Below are positions 1 through 10,352 of a stretch of DNA of 64,000 bases, piece after piece (within the stretch, counting starts at the first letter, position 1; each line of letters starts with the position of its first letter). Below the pieces are notes generated by a model that did no database searches, had not been told where the DNA came from, and saw only the letters and a program-made list of their open reading frames with translations. The stretch comes from Shinella zoogloeoides (GTDB taxonomy: Bacteria; Pseudomonadota; Alphaproteobacteria; Rhizobiales; Rhizobiaceae), in NCBI RefSeq assembly GCF_022682305.1, contig NZ_CP093528.1, positions 372,001 to 436,000 on the forward strand. The letters are read 5' to 3'. Position numbers and translations under genes: made by a program.

Positions 1-319
1 GCGCACCTTCGAGGCGGCGCGGGCAAGCGGCGCGAAGCTGATCGATCTCGGCTGCATGCAGATCAACCACCACTTCCACGGCGATCAGTTCGCCTCGCCC
101 GCCGAGATGTTCGATCCGCACAAGAACGTCGAATATGCGGCGGCGTTCCTTGCCCGCTTGCACGCCCGGCACGAGACCTGGACCATGGCGGTCGCACGCT
201 ACCATGCCGGTCCCAACAACGATCCCGCGCAGAAGCGCTATGTCTGCCGGGTGATCGCCAATCTGGTCGCCACGGGCTACGGAAGCTGGACGCCGAACGC
301 GAAAGCGTTCTGCCAATAA
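1..319 (+). CDS. Lytic transglycosylase (SLT) domain protein, 3' end only
   Basis: The reading frame is open from base 2 and runs off the left edge, so only the last ~105 residues are seen. The visible part fits the C-terminal half of an SLT/lysozyme-like fold: a GCMQINHHFHG stretch, a NVEYAAAFLARL helix and a VARYHAGP motif, all typical of soluble lytic transglycosylases that cut peptidoglycan glycan strands. It ends 281 bases before rem. In rhizobial flagellar clusters a transglycosylase gene commonly sits just before rem, where it may open the wall for the flagellar rod; that role is inference. The 5' end, any signal peptide and the catalytic Glu lie outside the window. Confidence 0.8.
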   Translation, partial: RTFEAARASGAKLIDLGCMQINHHFHGDQFASPAEMFDPHKNVEYAAAFLARLHARHETWTMAVARYHAGPNNDPAQKRYVCRVIANLVATGYGSWTPNAKAFCQ

Positions 320-600
320 TTCCCTCAAAGGTTGAGAGTTCGCCTCCTGAAGACACTGTCCCGTAATGTGGCGGGAATGCGCCCGCTTTGGGGCATGCAA
401 GGCTGGGCGTTAACCTTTATTAACTTTTCCACCGTAAAATTGTGGCAAAGAATGGGGGTGGCTACTATATGTAGATCAAATCGGCACGCAAATCTTAATC
501 AACTGTTAAAATCAGCCGTTTAGTTCCTCTAGTTGCCGGTGATTCGCCCGATTCGTACCACTGCCTGAACGAAACACCACACTGATTCGGAGGCGGACGA
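320..600 (+). promoter_or_regulatory. Non-coding region upstream of rem, probable promoter
   Basis: These 281 bases are clearly richer in A+T than their surroundings, especially 408-520, where runs such as TTAACCTTTATTAAC occur. A 63-codon open frame at 332-523 has no convincing ribosome site or family features, so I treat it as chance. This is where the rem promoter should lie. In S. meliloti rem is activated by VisN/VisR. I could not identify a specific binding site. A GGAGG ribosome site at 588-592 precedes the rem ATG. Confidence 0.5.
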
Positions 601-1275
601 ATGATCGTAGTGGTTGATGAGCGCGAGCTCGTTAAAGACGGCTATACTTCTCTTTTTGGTCGCGAGGGCGTGCCCTCGACGGGGTTCGATCCCCGTGAAT
701 TCGGCGAGTGGGTCAACACCGCCGCCGATTCGGACATCGATGCGGTCGAGGCTTTCCTGATCGGTCAGGGCCAGCTTTCCATGGAGCTGCCGCGGGCCAT
801 CCGCGATCGCTCGCAGGCACCGGTGATCGCGGTCAGCGACACGCCGTCCCTGGAAACCACGCTTGCCTTCTTCGACAGCGGTGTCGACGACGTCGTGCGC
901 AAGCCGGTCCATCCCCGTGAGATTCTGGCCCGTGCGGCGGCCATCCGGCGTCGCCTGAAGGCGCTTGCCAACCACACCGACATCGGCCCGATCCGCGTCT
1001 TCTCGGACGGCCGCGATCCGGAAATCAACGACGAGGTCTTCCCGCTGCCGCGCCGCGAGCGCCGTATCCTGGAATATTTGGTCGCCAACCGCGGCCGCCG
1101 TCTTTCCAAGACCCAGATCTTCAACGCGATCTACGGCATCTTCGACGAGGACGTCGAGGAGAACGTCGTGGAAAGCCACATCAGCAAGCTGCGCAAGAAG
1201 CTGCGCAAGAAGCTCGGCTTCGACCCGATCGATTCCAAGCGCTTCCTTGGCTACTGCATCGACTGGCAGGGCTGA
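601..1275 (+). CDS. rem: Rem, orphan OmpR-family motility regulator
   Basis: A 224-residue two-domain protein. Residues 1-~115 form a receiver-like domain with the acidic pair (D6, E7) and the conserved KP (K101-P102). Where the phospho-accepting Asp should be (around residue 54) the sequence reads FLIGQGQ, so the acceptor is missing. Residues ~125-224 are an OmpR/PhoB winged helix, with a recognition region around [15 protein letters not shown]. No histidine kinase lies next to it. In S. meliloti, Rem is the growth-phase regulator that switches on flagellar genes below VisNR. The position directly before flgE supports the name. It probably acts without phosphorylation. The start is set by GGAGG at 588-592. 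Confidence 0.92.
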   Translation: MIVVVDERELVKDGYTSLFGREGVPSTGFDPREFGEWVNTAADSDIDAVEAFLIGQGQLSMELPRAIRDRSQAPVIAVSDTPSLETTLAFFDSGVDDVVRKPVHPREILARAAAIRRRLKALANHTDIGPIRVFSDGRDPEINDEVFPLPRRERRILEYLVANRGRRLSKTQIFNAIYGIFDEDVEENVVESHISKLRKKLRKKLGFDPIDSKRFLGYCIDWQG

Positions 1276-1385
1276 CATCCGTTGCCGGGCCGGAGGGGAG
1301 GGGACCCCTCCAGCGGCCCCCGGCAGCCAGCTTCACGCAAGGCCCGTCCCATAGGGTCTGAGCACGAGACGAACGGGGAAATCCA

Positions 1386-2681
1386 ATGAGCCTTTACGGT
1401 ACGATGAGAACGGGTGTTTCCGGCATGAATGCCCAGGCCAATCGCCTGAGCACGGTCGCCGACAACATCGCGAATGCGAACACGACGGGCTACAAGAAGG
1501 CCTCGACCCAGTTCTCCTCGCTGATCCTGCCCACCACCGGCGGCGCCTACAACTCGGGCGGCGTCACCACGGATGTGCGCTATTCCATTTCCTCGCAGGG
1601 CACCTTCACCTATACGACCTCGGCGACGGACCTTGCCATCAACGGCAGGGGATTCTTCATCGTCAATGGCTCGGACGGCGTCGAGTATCTCACGCGCGCC
1701 GGCGCCTTCACCGTGATGGACGACGGCACGCTGAAGAACTCCGCCGGCTTCACGCTGATGGGCTATCCCTATTCCTCGACCGAGGACCCGACGATCGTCA
1801 TCAACGGCTTTGCCGGTCTCGAGGAGATCAACCTCGCCTCGGGCGAACTGAACGTGAAGGCTTCCGAATCGGGTTACCTGCACGTCAACCTGCCGTCGAA
1901 CGAGGACGTGGGCTTCAAGAAGGCGACGTCGCTCGTGGCCTATGACAGCCTCGGCAACACACGCAAGCTCGACTTCACCTATACCAAGGTCAGCACCACC
2001 GCTGGCCCGCCGCCGACCAGCGAATGGTCCGTCGGCGTGACCTACACCGATCCGGTGACGGGCGATATCTACGACATGATGAGCGGCACGAACCCGCCGG
2101 GGACCATCGCATCGGCGGACCTGGCAACGCCCAAGATGTTGACCTTCGGCGCGGACGGCAAGCTCGACCTGACCACCAGCCCGGCGGACCTCGTCCTCGA
2201 CGAGCTTCCGATCGACGGCGCGGTCCTCAATCCGCTGACGGTTTCCATCGGCGGAACCGCCGGCGGCAGCACGCAGCTCGCCGCGGCCTTCGCGGCCAAG
2301 GGCGACATCGACGGCATCGGCCCGAGCGGCGTGTCCGGCTACGAGATCAGCGACGACGGTATCGTCTACCTGAAATACGAGAACGGCGACCTTGCGCCGA
2401 AGTACCGTATCGCGATGGCGAACGTGCAAAGCCCGGACAACCTCAAGCCGCTCGCCGGCAACGTCTATTCGCAAAGCCCCGATTCGGGCGTCATCGTCAT
2501 GGGCTACGCCGGCAACGGCGGCTACGGCACCATTATCTCGGGCGCGCTGGAGGACTCCAACGTCGATATCGCCGAGGAGCTGACCAGCATGATCGAATCG
2601 CAGCGTAACTACACGGCGAATTCGAAGGTCTTCCAGACCGGCTCGGAACTCATGGAAGTCCTCGTCAATCTGAAGAGATAA
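1386..2681 (+). CDS. flgE: Flagellar hook protein FlgE
   Basis: A 431-residue axial protein that polymerises into the hook joining basal body and filament. The N-terminus MSLYGTMRTGVSGMNAQ with NANTTGYKK is the flagellar basal-body rod signature. The middle holds FlgE/F/G-type segments (INGRGFFIVNG). The C-terminus has the usual amphipathic helix (EELTSMIESQRNYTANSKVFQT). The protein is exported by the flagellar type III apparatus and has no Sec signal. It is the first of a run of co-directional flagellar genes; flgK begins 43 bases later. A GGGGAAA ribosome site precedes the ATG. Confidence 0.96.
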   Translation: MSLYGTMRTGVSGMNAQANRLSTVADNIANANTTGYKKASTQFSSLILPTTGGAYNSGGVTTDVRYSISSQGTFTYTTSATDLAINGRGFFIVNGSDGVEYLTRAGAFTVMDDGTLKNSAGFTLMGYPYSSTEDPTIVINGFAGLEEINLASGELNVKASESGYLHVNLPSNEDVGFKKATSLVAYDSLGNTRKLDFTYTKVSTTAGPPPTSEWSVGVTYTDPVTGDIYDMMSGTNPPGTIASADLATPKMLTFGADGKLDLTTSPADLVLDELPIDGAVLNPLTVSIGGTAGGSTQLAAAFAAKGDIDGIGPSGVSGYEISDDGIVYLKYENGDLAPKYRIAMANVQSPDNLKPLAGNVYSQSPDSGVIVMGYAGNGGYGTIISGALEDSNVDIAEELTSMIESQRNYTANSKVFQTGSELMEVLVNLKR

Positions 2682-2724
2682 GGCGTTCGTCGCCGCGCAA
2701 GCATTCGAGAATTAGGTAGATCCG

Positions 2725-4179
2725 ATGTCGCTTTCAACAGCAATGAAGACTGCACAGTCCAGCTTCTCCAACGTGGGGCTGCAGTCGGCCGTCGCGTCGA
2801 AGAACATTGCCAATGCAAGCAACCCGGCCTACGCGCGCCGCGCGGCGATCCTCGCCACGGCGTCCTCGGGCGCCACCGTGGTCGAAACGCAGCGCGCCCA
2901 GAATGAAGCGCTGCTGAAGCAGAACCTGCTCTCGATCTCCAAGGCGGGCGGGCAGGACACGCTGCTCGCCGGTCTCACGCAGATGAAGATGATGCTCGGC
3001 GGCGAGGACTACGAACTCGCCCCGTCCACCTATCTCGCCAAGCTGCGCGACAATCTCCAGACCTTCGCCGACAAGCCGAACGAGGTCTCGCTCGCCGAGA
3101 CCGTGGTTTCGGATGCGGTCGACGTCGCCAATTCGCTGAACAGCACCTCGCAGTCCCTGCAGAAGCTGCGCGCCGAGGCGGACGCGGATATCGACACCGC
3201 TGTCGTCGAGCTGAACCGCCTGCTCAAGGAATTCCGGACCTACAACGACCAGGTCCGCCAGGGCACTGCCGCCGGCACGGATGTCAACGATGCCCTCGAC
3301 CAGCGCGACAAGCTGCTGACCGAGATTTCGGCCATCGTCGGCGTCAATACCGTGACCCGCACCAACAACGATCTGGCGCTCTATACCAGCGACGGCACCG
3401 TGCTGTTCGAGACGGTCGAGCGCAGCGTGTCCTTCCAGCCGACGACGACCTATACGGCGACGGTCACCGGCAACCAGGTGCTGATCGACGGCGTTCCGGT
3501 GCAGGCCGGCGCGGGCGGTAACACCAGTGCGCGCGGTTCCATCGCGGCGCTGCTCCAGATCCGCGACCACACGGCCCCGACCTTCCAGGCCCAGCTCGAC
3601 GAGATGGCGCGTGGCCTGATCAACATGTTCTCCGAGAACACGGCGGGCGGCGTGGTGGATGGATTGTTCATCCGCAACGGCGTCGCCGTCGGTGACGATC
3701 TCAGCGTCACGGCCGTCGTTCCGGGCCTTTCGACCGTCATCAAGGTCAATCCCGAGGTGATCACCAGCCAGGGCGGCAACGCCATGAAGCTGCGTGACGG
3801 CATCTACGAGGACTTCAACAATCCCCTTGGCGATCCGCTCGCCAGCTTCTCGGACCTGCTGAACAACTATGCGTCGGCCTTCGAAGTGCCGATGACCTTC
3901 GACAGCGCCGCGGCCATCGACACGACAGGCACGATCCTGGCCTTCTCGAGCGGTTCGGTCGGCTGGCTGGAGGAAGTCCGCAGCGCCGCCACCACGGCGG
4001 CTGACGACAAGAACGCATTGCTCGGCCGCACGCAGGAGGCCCTGCAGAACGTGACCTCGGTCAGCCTCGACGAGGAGCTGGCGCTGCTTCTCGATCTCGA
4101 GCAATCCTACAAGGCGTCGGCGAAACTCGTGGCGGCGGTCGATGAGATGATCACCGCTCTCCTACAGGCGGCAGGCTAA
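2725..4179 (+). CDS. flgK: Hook-associated protein FlgK (HAP1)
   Basis: A 484-residue junction protein between hook and filament. The N-terminus contains the flagellar axial signature (SVAL-like helix, then NIANASNPAYARR). A long coiled region follows around residues 130-200 (for example DQRDKLLTEISAIVGV, a FlgK hallmark). The C-terminal helix is SLDEELALLLDLEQSYKASAKLVAAVDEM. The length is normal for rhizobia and shorter than the enteric protein. It is followed after three bases by flgL, its partner at the junction, so the two are probably translated together. Confidence 0.95.
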   Translation: MSLSTAMKTAQSSFSNVGLQSAVASKNIANASNPAYARRAAILATASSGATVVETQRAQNEALLKQNLLSISKAGGQDTLLAGLTQMKMMLGGEDYELAPSTYLAKLRDNLQTFADKPNEVSLAETVVSDAVDVANSLNSTSQSLQKLRAEADADIDTAVVELNRLLKEFRTYNDQVRQGTAAGTDVNDALDQRDKLLTEISAIVGVNTVTRTNNDLALYTSDGTVLFETVERSVSFQPTTTYTATVTGNQVLIDGVPVQAGAGGNTSARGSIAALLQIRDHTAPTFQAQLDEMARGLINMFSENTAGGVVDGLFIRNGVAVGDDLSVTAVVPGLSTVIKVNPEVITSQGGNAMKLRDGIYEDFNNPLGDPLASFSDLLNNYASAFEVPMTFDSAAAIDTTGTILAFSSGSVGWLEEVRSAATTAADDKNALLGRTQEALQNVTSVSLDEELALLLDLEQSYKASAKLVAAVDEMITALLQAAG

Positions 4180-4182
4180 GTC

Positions 4183-5238
4183 ATGAAGGCTTCCTTCGTT
4201 TCCAACATGTCCCTCCAGAACGCCATGCGGCTCACCGTGTCCAAGGCGCAGAAGGAGATGGTGCAGCTCCAGGAGGAGACGGTCACCGGCCGTCACGCGG
4301 ATGTCGGCGCCACGCTCGGCGCCAAGACGGCGCGCACGCTGAACCTGCACCGCGACCTGCAGCGCATGGAATCGCTGAAGAGCACCAACGCGCTCACCAC
4401 CCAGCGGCTCGCCGCCTCGCAGGAAGCCCTCGGCAAGATGTCGGAAGCGGCGAACGGGGCGATGGAGGTGCTGATCGCGCTGTCCGGCATCACCACGGCC
4501 GACCAGCTCGACCTGGCGCAGAAGAACATGGGCAACGCGCTCTCCACCTTCACGGCGGCGGCCAATACGTCCTTCAGCGGCGAATATCTCTTCGCCGGCA
4601 TCAATTCCGACGTGATCCCGTTCAAGGACTACTTCGAGGGGTCGCCGGCCTCCGAGGCCAAGGATGCGTTCGATACCGCCTTCTTCGTGCATTTTGGCTT
4701 TACCCAGACCGATCCCGGCGTCGCCGAGATCACGCCGGACGAGATGAAGATCTTCATCGGCGATCTGGAAGCGAGCTTCATGGGGCCGGACTGGCAGGCC
4801 AACTGGTCGACCGCCTCGGACGAGAACATGCAGAGCCGCATCAGCGCCGCTGAAACGGTGCAAAGCTCGACCAACACGAACACGGAGGGCATGCGCTACA
4901 TGGCGCTCGGCCTCGTGCTCGGCCAGGAGCTGCTGGCGCTCGGCACCACCGAGCAGACGCGCAAGGCAGTCAGCGACGCGGCGATCAACTATATGGGCCG
5001 CGCGGTCTCCGGCGTCGACAGCGAGCGCTCCAAGCTCGGCATCTCCGAATCCCGCGTCACGCAGGCGAATGTCTCGCTCAACGCGCAGATCACCATCCTG
5101 GGCACCAGCATCAAGGACATGGAGGGTATCGATACCTACGAGGCCGCGACGCGCGTGACAACGCTCGAATCGCAGCTCTCGCTCGCCTACACGCTGACTT
5201 CGAGGATCCAGAATCTCAGTCTGCTGAATTACCTCTGA
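4183..5238 (+). CDS. flgL: Hook-associated protein FlgL (HAP3), flagellin-like
   Basis: A 351-residue flagellin-family protein that links FlgK to the filament. The N-terminus ([17 protein letters not shown]) and the C-terminal helix ([23 protein letters not shown]) are the paired helices typical of flagellin and FlgL. The middle is variable. It starts three bases after flgK stops, and flaF follows after 38 bases. No filament flagellin gene is seen in this window; those are normally elsewhere in the same region in rhizobia. Confidence 0.93.
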   Translation: MKASFVSNMSLQNAMRLTVSKAQKEMVQLQEETVTGRHADVGATLGAKTARTLNLHRDLQRMESLKSTNALTTQRLAASQEALGKMSEAANGAMEVLIALSGITTADQLDLAQKNMGNALSTFTAAANTSFSGEYLFAGINSDVIPFKDYFEGSPASEAKDAFDTAFFVHFGFTQTDPGVAEITPDEMKIFIGDLEASFMGPDWQANWSTASDENMQSRISAAETVQSSTNTNTEGMRYMALGLVLGQELLALGTTEQTRKAVSDAAINYMGRAVSGVDSERSKLGISESRVTQANVSLNAQITILGTSIKDMEGIDTYEAATRVTTLESQLSLAYTLTSRIQNLSLLNYL

Positions 5239-5276
5239 TGAACCAGAGGGTACGGACACACATGAAGGATGTCTGA

Positions 5277-5627
5277 ATGTACCAGTTTTCATACGCCGAA
5301 ATCATGGAGGAGGGGGTTACCGTCTCCAAGGATCGGGAACGGCAGGTTCTGGACCGGTCGATCGCGCTTCTGAAGGCGGCGATGGCCAGCGGGGAAAGCT
5401 ACGGCAAGGAGACGGTCGAGGCCGTCTACTTCACCCGCCGCGTCTGGATCCGTTTCATCGAAGATCTCGGCAACCCGGAAAACCAGCTCGAGGAGGAGCT
5501 GCGGGCCAATCTCATCTCGATCGCCATCTGGATTCTCAAAGAGGTCGAAAAGATCCGCAAGCGCGAATCCTCGAATTTCCAGGGCATCATCGACATTACC
5601 ACCATCATCAAGGATGGCATCAAATGA
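5277..5627 (+). CDS. flaF: Flagellin synthesis regulator FlaF
   Basis: A 116-residue soluble protein of the FlaF family, found in alphaproteobacteria. It carries the typical MYQFSYAEI start and a C-terminal stretch [16 protein letters not shown]. In Caulobacter, FlaF is needed for flagellin translation and assembly and opposes FlbT. Its stop codon overlaps the start of flbT by four bases (ATGA, 5624-5627), so the two counteracting regulators are translationally coupled. Confidence 0.92.
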   Translation: MYQFSYAEIMEEGVTVSKDRERQVLDRSIALLKAAMASGESYGKETVEAVYFTRRVWIRFIEDLGNPENQLEEELRANLISIAIWILKEVEKIRKRESSNFQGIIDITTIIKDGIK

Positions 5628-6070
5628 AAAGTACACTGCGTATATCGCTGAAGTCGGGTGAGCGCATTTTCGTCAATGGCGCGGTTCTGCGGGTCGACCG
5701 CAAGGTCGCCATCGAATTCCTCAACGACGTGACCTTCCTTCTGGAAAACCACGTCCTGCAGCCGGAACAGGCGACCACGCCGCTCCGTCAGCTCTATTTC
5801 ATCGCGCAGATGTCGCTGATCAACCCGGAAGGCGCCGAGCAGTCGGTCGCCATGTTCCGCAAGTCGGTCATCATGCTGCTGTCCTGCTTCAAGAACGAGG
5901 AAGTGCTGGCCGAGTTGAAGCGCGTCGACGCCCTCGTCACGCAGGGCCGCGCCTTCGAGGCACTGAAGGCGATCCGCGGCCTCTATCCCATCGAGGACCG
6001 CATCCTCAACAACCACGAGATGGCTCCGGCCACGATCGAGCAGATCCGCAGGGAGATCGCACCATGGTGA
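5624..6070 (+). CDS. flbT: Flagellin post-transcriptional regulator FlbT
   Basis: A 148-residue protein of the FlbT family ([20 protein letters not shown] at the N-terminus, a family hallmark). In Caulobacter and Brucella, FlbT acts on the 5' untranslated region of flagellin mRNA and controls its stability or translation until hook assembly is complete. The start overlaps the flaF stop (ATGA), and the end overlaps the flgD start by seven bases, a tight operon arrangement. The symbol follows the family; the RNA-level role here is inferred from relatives. Confidence 0.93.
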   Translation: MKSTLRISLKSGERIFVNGAVLRVDRKVAIEFLNDVTFLLENHVLQPEQATTPLRQLYFIAQMSLINPEGAEQSVAMFRKSVIMLLSCFKNEEVLAELKRVDALVTQGRAFEALKAIRGLYPIEDRILNNHEMAPATIEQIRREIAPW

Positions 6071-6480
6071 ACCCGGTCGGCACGGCGACGTCATCCGGCT
6101 ACGTTCCCGGCGTTACGGGCGCGGACGCAGGCAAGGACACGAAGGATGCCACGCTGAACTACGAGAGCTTCCTGAAGCTGCTCGTGGCGCAGATGAAGAA
6201 CCAGGATCCGACCGAGCCGATGGACGCGACCCAGCAGATGGCGCAGCTTGCGACCTTCTCGCAGGTCGAGCAGACCATCAAGACGAACAAGAACCTGGAA
6301 AGCATGCTTCAGCGCACCTCGCTGCAGGAGGCCAACTCCGTCATCGGCCGCACGGTCGTCAGCAACGACGGCGCGACGTCTGGCGTCGTCAAGGAAGTGA
6401 CGCTATACAACGACGGTATCGTTGCGACGCTTGATTCGGGCAAGAAGCTTGTCATAGGACCCGGCGTAACCGTGAAGTGA
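6064..6480 (+). CDS. flgD: Flagellar hook-capping protein FlgD (short form)
   Basis: A 138-residue hook scaffolding protein, needed for FlgE assembly. The N-terminal FlgD signature is clear: [23 protein letters not shown], then [13 protein letters not shown]. The C-terminal ~50 residues resemble the Tudor-like part ([12 protein letters not shown] and following). It is much shorter than the enteric protein and lacks the extra FnIII-like domain, as is usual in rhizobia. It overlaps flbT by seven bases and is followed nine bases later by fliQ. Confidence 0.92.
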   Translation: MVNPVGTATSSGYVPGVTGADAGKDTKDATLNYESFLKLLVAQMKNQDPTEPMDATQQMAQLATFSQVEQTIKTNKNLESMLQRTSLQEANSVIGRTVVSNDGATSGVVKEVTLYNDGIVATLDSGKKLVIGPGVTVK

Positions 6481-6489
6481 TCCTATTCC

Positions 6490-6756
6490 GTGAATGAGGC
6501 AGACGCCCTCGACATAGCGCAGGCAGCCATCTGGACGGTCGTCGTGGCCTCCGGTCCGGCCGTTCTCGTCGCCATGCTCGTGGGCGTCGCCATCGCCTTC
6601 GTACAGGCGCTGACGCAGGTGCAGGAAATGACCCTCACCTTCGTGCCCAAGATCCTCGCGATCTTCGTGACGATCGCCATCTCGGCCCCCTTCATCGGCT
6701 CCCAGATCTCCATCTTCACCAATCTCGTCTTCTCGCGAATAGAATCCGGATTCTAG
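6490..6756 (+). CDS. fliQ: Flagellar export apparatus protein FliQ
   Basis: An 88-residue membrane protein with two transmembrane helices (about residues 15-40 and 52-75) and the FliQ/SpaQ signature (FVQALTQVQEMTLTFVPKI). It forms part of the FliP5Q4R1 export gate. The start is GTG at 6490, nine bases after flgD. flhA and fliR, further parts of the same export gate, follow. fliP and flhB are not in this window. Confidence 0.92.
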   Translation: MNEADALDIAQAAIWTVVVASGPAVLVAMLVGVAIAFVQALTQVQEMTLTFVPKILAIFVTIAISAPFIGSQISIFTNLVFSRIESGF

Positions 6757-6853
6757 CTCACCTTCGCGCAAGCTTCGTTCTGTACCCATCGGATGAAATG
6801 GGCGACGCGTGTGACGCGCCGCTGCCTCTCATGATGAGACGGGACGCATCCAG

Positions 6854-8941
6854 ATGGCGCAAGTACCGGCAATAAACCTTCCGAAGGTCAGCCCCAGTGG
6901 CCGCGATATCGCGTTCGCCGTGGGCATCCTGACGATCCTGTCGATCCTGTTCCTGCCGATCCCGGCCTTCATGATCGACATCGGCCTCGCCTTCTCCATC
7001 GCCTTCTCGGTGCTGATCCTGATGGTCTCGCTGTGGATCCAGCGCCCGCTCGACTTCTCGTCCTTCCCGACCGTCCTCCTCATCGCGACCATGGTGCGCC
7101 TCGCGCTCAACATCGCAACGACGCGCGTCATCCTCTCGCATGGCAACGAGGGGCACGATGCGGCCGGCGGCGTGATCGCGGGCTTTGCCAGCCTCGTCAT
7201 GTCGGGCGACTTCGTCATCGGTATCATCGTCTTCATGATCCTGATCGTGGTGAACTTCATCGTCATCACCAAGGGCGCGACCCGTATCGCGGAAGTCGGC
7301 GCCCGCTTCACCCTCGACGCCATCCCCGGCAAGCAGATGTCGATCGACGCCGACCTTTCGGCCGGCCTCATCGACGAGAAGCAGGCGCAGCTGCGCCGCC
7401 GCGAACTGGAAGAGGAAAGCTCCTTCTTCGGCTCGATGGACGGTGCCTCGAAATTCGTGCGCGGTGACGCCATCGCCGGCCTGCTCATCACCGCCATCAA
7501 CGTCTTCGGCGGCATCATCATCGGCTATTTCCGCCACGGCATGGAACTCGGCGAGGCGGCCGACGTCTTCGTGAAGCTCTCGGTCGGTGACGGTCTCGTC
7601 TCGCAGATCCCGGCCCTTATCGTTTCGCTCGCCGCCGGCCTCATCGTCTCGCGCGGCGGCACGTCCGGCTCCACCGACCAGGCGGTCGTCAACCAGCTTT
7701 CCGGCTATCCGCGCGCGCTCTTCGTCGCCTCCGGCCTGATGATGCTGCTCGCCGTCATGCCGGGCCTGCCTTTCTTCCCCTTCATGATCCTCGGCGGCGT
7801 CATGGCCTTCGGCGCCTGGATCATCCCGCGCCGTATCGCCGAGGAGAACCGCATCAAGCGCGAGGAGGAGGCCCAGCAGGTCCAGGCCTCGCGCGATCAG
7901 GAAAAGGATTCGGTCAAGTCGGTGCTCAAGACCGCCGAGATCGAGCTGCTGCTCGGCAAGCAGGTCTCCACCCGCCTTCTCGGCGCCCATCAGGAACTGG
8001 CGTTCCGCGTCGGCAAGATGCGCAAGAAATTCGCGGGGCAATACGGCTTCGTGGTGCCGGAAATCAAGGTCTCCGACGACATCACCATTCCCGACAAGTC
8101 CTACCAGATCCGCATCCACGGCACGACGATCGCCTCCAATATCGTGCGCGTCGGCGAAGTGCTCGTCGTCACCGGCGGCGGCCGCAAGCCGAGCGTGCCG
8201 GGCGACGATATCCGTGAGCCCGCCTTCGGCATGCCGGCGGTTTCGATCCTCGAGACCTTCGCCGATGACCTGCGCCGCGAGGGCTTCCACCCGATCGACA
8301 ACGTCTCGGTGGTGCTGACGCACCTGTCCGAAGTCATCCGCAACAACCTGCCGCAGCTTCTCTCCTACAAGGACGTGAAGGTGCTGATCGAGCGCCTCGA
8401 CCCGGAATACCGCAAGCTCGCGGACGAGATCTGCTCCTCGCACATGTCCTATTCGGGCCTGCAGGCCGTCCTGAAGCTGCTGCTCGCCGAACGCGTCTCC
8501 ATCCGCAACCTGCATCTCATCCTCGAAGCAGTCGCCGAACTCGCCCCGCATGTGCGCAAGACCGAGCAGATCGTCGAGCACGTCCGCATTCGCATGGCGC
8601 AGCAAATCTGCGGCGACCTCACGGACAACGGCGTGCTGCCGGTGCTCCGCCTCGGCAACAAGTGGGACATGGTCTTCCACCAGGCGCTCAAGCGCGACTC
8701 GAAGGGCGAAATCGTCGAGTTCGATATCGATCCGCGCCAGCTGGAGGAGTTTTCCGAGCAGGCGACCCGGGTTATCCGCGAGTTTCTCGACCGCGGCACG
8801 CCCTTTGTGCTGGTCACGTCGCCCGAATCCCGCTCTTATGTGCGCATGATCATCGAGCGCCTCTTCGCCACATTGCCGGTTCTCTCGCATGTCGAGCTTG
8901 CCAAGGGCATCGAGATCAAGATTCTCGGCTCCATTTCATGA
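6854..8941 (+). CDS. flhA: Flagellar export gate protein FlhA
   Basis: A 695-residue FHIPEP-family protein. The first ~330 residues hold about eight membrane helices and the conserved cytoplasmic loop ([16 protein letters not shown], near residues 155-170). The remainder is the cytoplasmic domain that docks chaperone-substrate complexes before export. The length is typical. The last bases overlap the fliR start (ATGA at 8938-8941), so the two are translationally coupled. A 97-base gap without a gene separates it from fliQ. Confidence 0.96.
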   Translation: MAQVPAINLPKVSPSGRDIAFAVGILTILSILFLPIPAFMIDIGLAFSIAFSVLILMVSLWIQRPLDFSSFPTVLLIATMVRLALNIATTRVILSHGNEGHDAAGGVIAGFASLVMSGDFVIGIIVFMILIVVNFIVITKGATRIAEVGARFTLDAIPGKQMSIDADLSAGLIDEKQAQLRRRELEEESSFFGSMDGASKFVRGDAIAGLLITAINVFGGIIIGYFRHGMELGEAADVFVKLSVGDGLVSQIPALIVSLAAGLIVSRGGTSGSTDQAVVNQLSGYPRALFVASGLMMLLAVMPGLPFFPFMILGGVMAFGAWIIPRRIAEENRIKREEEAQQVQASRDQEKDSVKSVLKTAEIELLLGKQVSTRLLGAHQELAFRVGKMRKKFAGQYGFVVPEIKVSDDITIPDKSYQIRIHGTTIASNIVRVGEVLVVTGGGRKPSVPGDDIREPAFGMPAVSILETFADDLRREGFHPIDNVSVVLTHLSEVIRNNLPQLLSYKDVKVLIERLDPEYRKLADEICSSHMSYSGLQAVLKLLLAERVSIRNLHLILEAVAELAPHVRKTEQIVEHVRIRMAQQICGDLTDNGVLPVLRLGNKWDMVFHQALKRDSKGEIVEFDIDPRQLEEFSEQATRVIREFLDRGTPFVLVTSPESRSYVRMIIERLFATLPVLSHVELAKGIEIKILGSIS

Positions 8942-9690
8942 TCACGGACCCGCAGGGCACGGTGCTGGCGCTGTTCGCCGCCTTCTGCCGTGTCGGCGGG
9001 TGCTTCATGCTGCTGCCGGGTTTTTCCTCCGCGCGCCTTTCCGTGCAGATCCGCCTGTTCCTGGCGGTGGCGGTCTCCATCGCGATCCTGCCGATCCTCT
9101 GGGATACGATCTATCCGCGCGCCACCGGCTCGCTTGACGGCTACATCAAGATGATCGTCTTCGAGACGCTGACCGGTGCGGTCATCGGCCTCATCGCGCG
9201 CTACTACGTGCTCGGCCTGCAATTCGCCGGTACGGTTCTGACCATGATGATGGGCTTCAACGCGCCGCCGACGCCGGACGTGCTGGAAGACGCGGCCGAG
9301 AACCAGTTGACGAACCTTTTGTCGTTCGCCGCCCTCATGGTGCTCTTCATGCTGGATTTCCACCATGTCGTCATGCGGGCGCTGGTGGAGTCGTATAATG
9401 TCATGCCACTCGGCGCGGGCTTCAATCCGCAGAGCGCGCTGATCACGCTCACCGACACGCTGAGCCAGACCTTCATGATCATGCTGCGGCTCGCCAGCCC
9501 CTTCATCCTCTATGGTCTGGTCTTCAACGTCACCATCGGCCTCATCAACAAGCTCGCGCCGCAGATCCCGATCTACTTCGTCTCGCTGCCCTTCATCATC
9601 ATGGGCGGCCTGATCCTGATGTATTTCGGCATCCAGTCGCTACTGGAGATTTTCGCCGCCGGCTTCATGCCCGTATTCCAGGGCGGTTGA
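8938..9690 (+). CDS. fliR: Flagellar export apparatus protein FliR
   Basis: A 250-residue membrane protein of the FliR/SpaR family with about six hydrophobic helices and conserved segments [12 protein letters not shown] and [20 protein letters not shown]. It is one of the core FliPQR gate subunits. The same frame is open further upstream inside flhA, but the ATG overlapping the flhA stop gives the family length and the usual start [21 protein letters not shown]. The next gene begins one base after the stop. Confidence 0.94.
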   Translation: MITDPQGTVLALFAAFCRVGGCFMLLPGFSSARLSVQIRLFLAVAVSIAILPILWDTIYPRATGSLDGYIKMIVFETLTGAVIGLIARYYVLGLQFAGTVLTMMMGFNAPPTPDVLEDAAENQLTNLLSFAALMVLFMLDFHHVVMRALVESYNVMPLGAGFNPQSALITLTDTLSQTFMIMLRLASPFILYGLVFNVTIGLINKLAPQIPIYFVSLPFIIMGGLILMYFGIQSLLEIFAAGFMPVFQGG

Positions 9691-9691
9691 G

Positions 9692-10090
9692 ATGGCGCAG
9701 AACCGGTCCGACAAGCTCAAGCGCCTCGTCAATGTCCAGCGTCATCTCGAGAAGATCGCCGAGATGGACCTTGCCAACACGACGCGCCAGCGGCAGGAGG
9801 TCGCCGAGACGATGGATGTCGTCATCGACGCGATCAATTCGCTCGACCCGGTGCACCGCAGCTTCTCCCATCACTATTCCGGCCAGTACAGCCGCCTGCA
9901 GCAGCAGGAGCAGATGCTGTCCAACGTGCAGCAGATGCACGAGATGCGCGTGGTGCGCGAGCGCACCAAGGGCGACCGCATGGAAGACCGCATGAAAGAG
10001 GCCCGCGAGGCCGAGGAACGCGTGGCGGCGGACGATTCGATCTACGACCTCATCGATCAGCACATCGCCTACAAGACGGGCGAGACCTAG
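9692..10090 (+). CDS. Small coiled-coil protein, FliJ-like
   Basis: A 132-residue, highly charged, almost wholly helical protein rich in Gln, Glu, Arg and Met, with no membrane segment. It starts one base after fliR. Size, coiled-coil character and place beside the export-gate genes recall FliJ, the stalk-like protein that links the FliI ATPase to FlhA. I cannot see a definitive family motif, so this is inference from shape and context. A profile search against FliJ and YscO would decide it. Its initial segment LKRLVNVQRHLEKIAEMDLA resembles the FliJ N-terminal helix. Confidence 0.6.
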   Translation: MAQNRSDKLKRLVNVQRHLEKIAEMDLANTTRQRQEVAETMDVVIDAINSLDPVHRSFSHHYSGQYSRLQQQEQMLSNVQQMHEMRVVRERTKGDRMEDRMKEAREAEERVAADDSIYDLIDQHIAYKTGET

Positions 10091-10352
10091 GCGTTTCGCC
10101 TCAAGCCTCTGGAACGAAAAGCGATTCTCGCCTGATGCTCAAGCTTGCGTCAGGGTGGATCGCCGCTGCGCCTCCGTCACGGCTTCGTCATCCGCCACCA
10201 GCCTCCCGTAAGGTTGAGCAGCGATAGTCGTATCAGGACGATGAAGAGGTTTGCCCAAGTGGCGAACCGGATGTCCGGAATGGTCATGAGGCCGGCGGAC
10301 CGCCATGAGGACGGGTCCGGCTGTTGAGAATCACCAGAAAAGGCTCTGACAC

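Noticed and set aside
332..523. 63-codon frame before rem
   Set aside because: A+T-rich promoter-like DNA, no good ribosome site, no family features.
1292..1311. GGAGGGG/CCCCTCC hairpin between rem and flgE
   Set aside because: No T-run and short stem; could be chance in GC-rich DNA, so not listed as a terminator.
6758..8890. A 710-codon - strand frame opposite flhA
   Set aside because: Asp/Glu/His/Arg-rich shadow of a clear FlhA gene.
10145..10327. 60-codon frame between the FliJ-like and rod-binding genes
   Set aside because: No ribosome site, Arg/Pro/Ser-rich composition as in chance frames.
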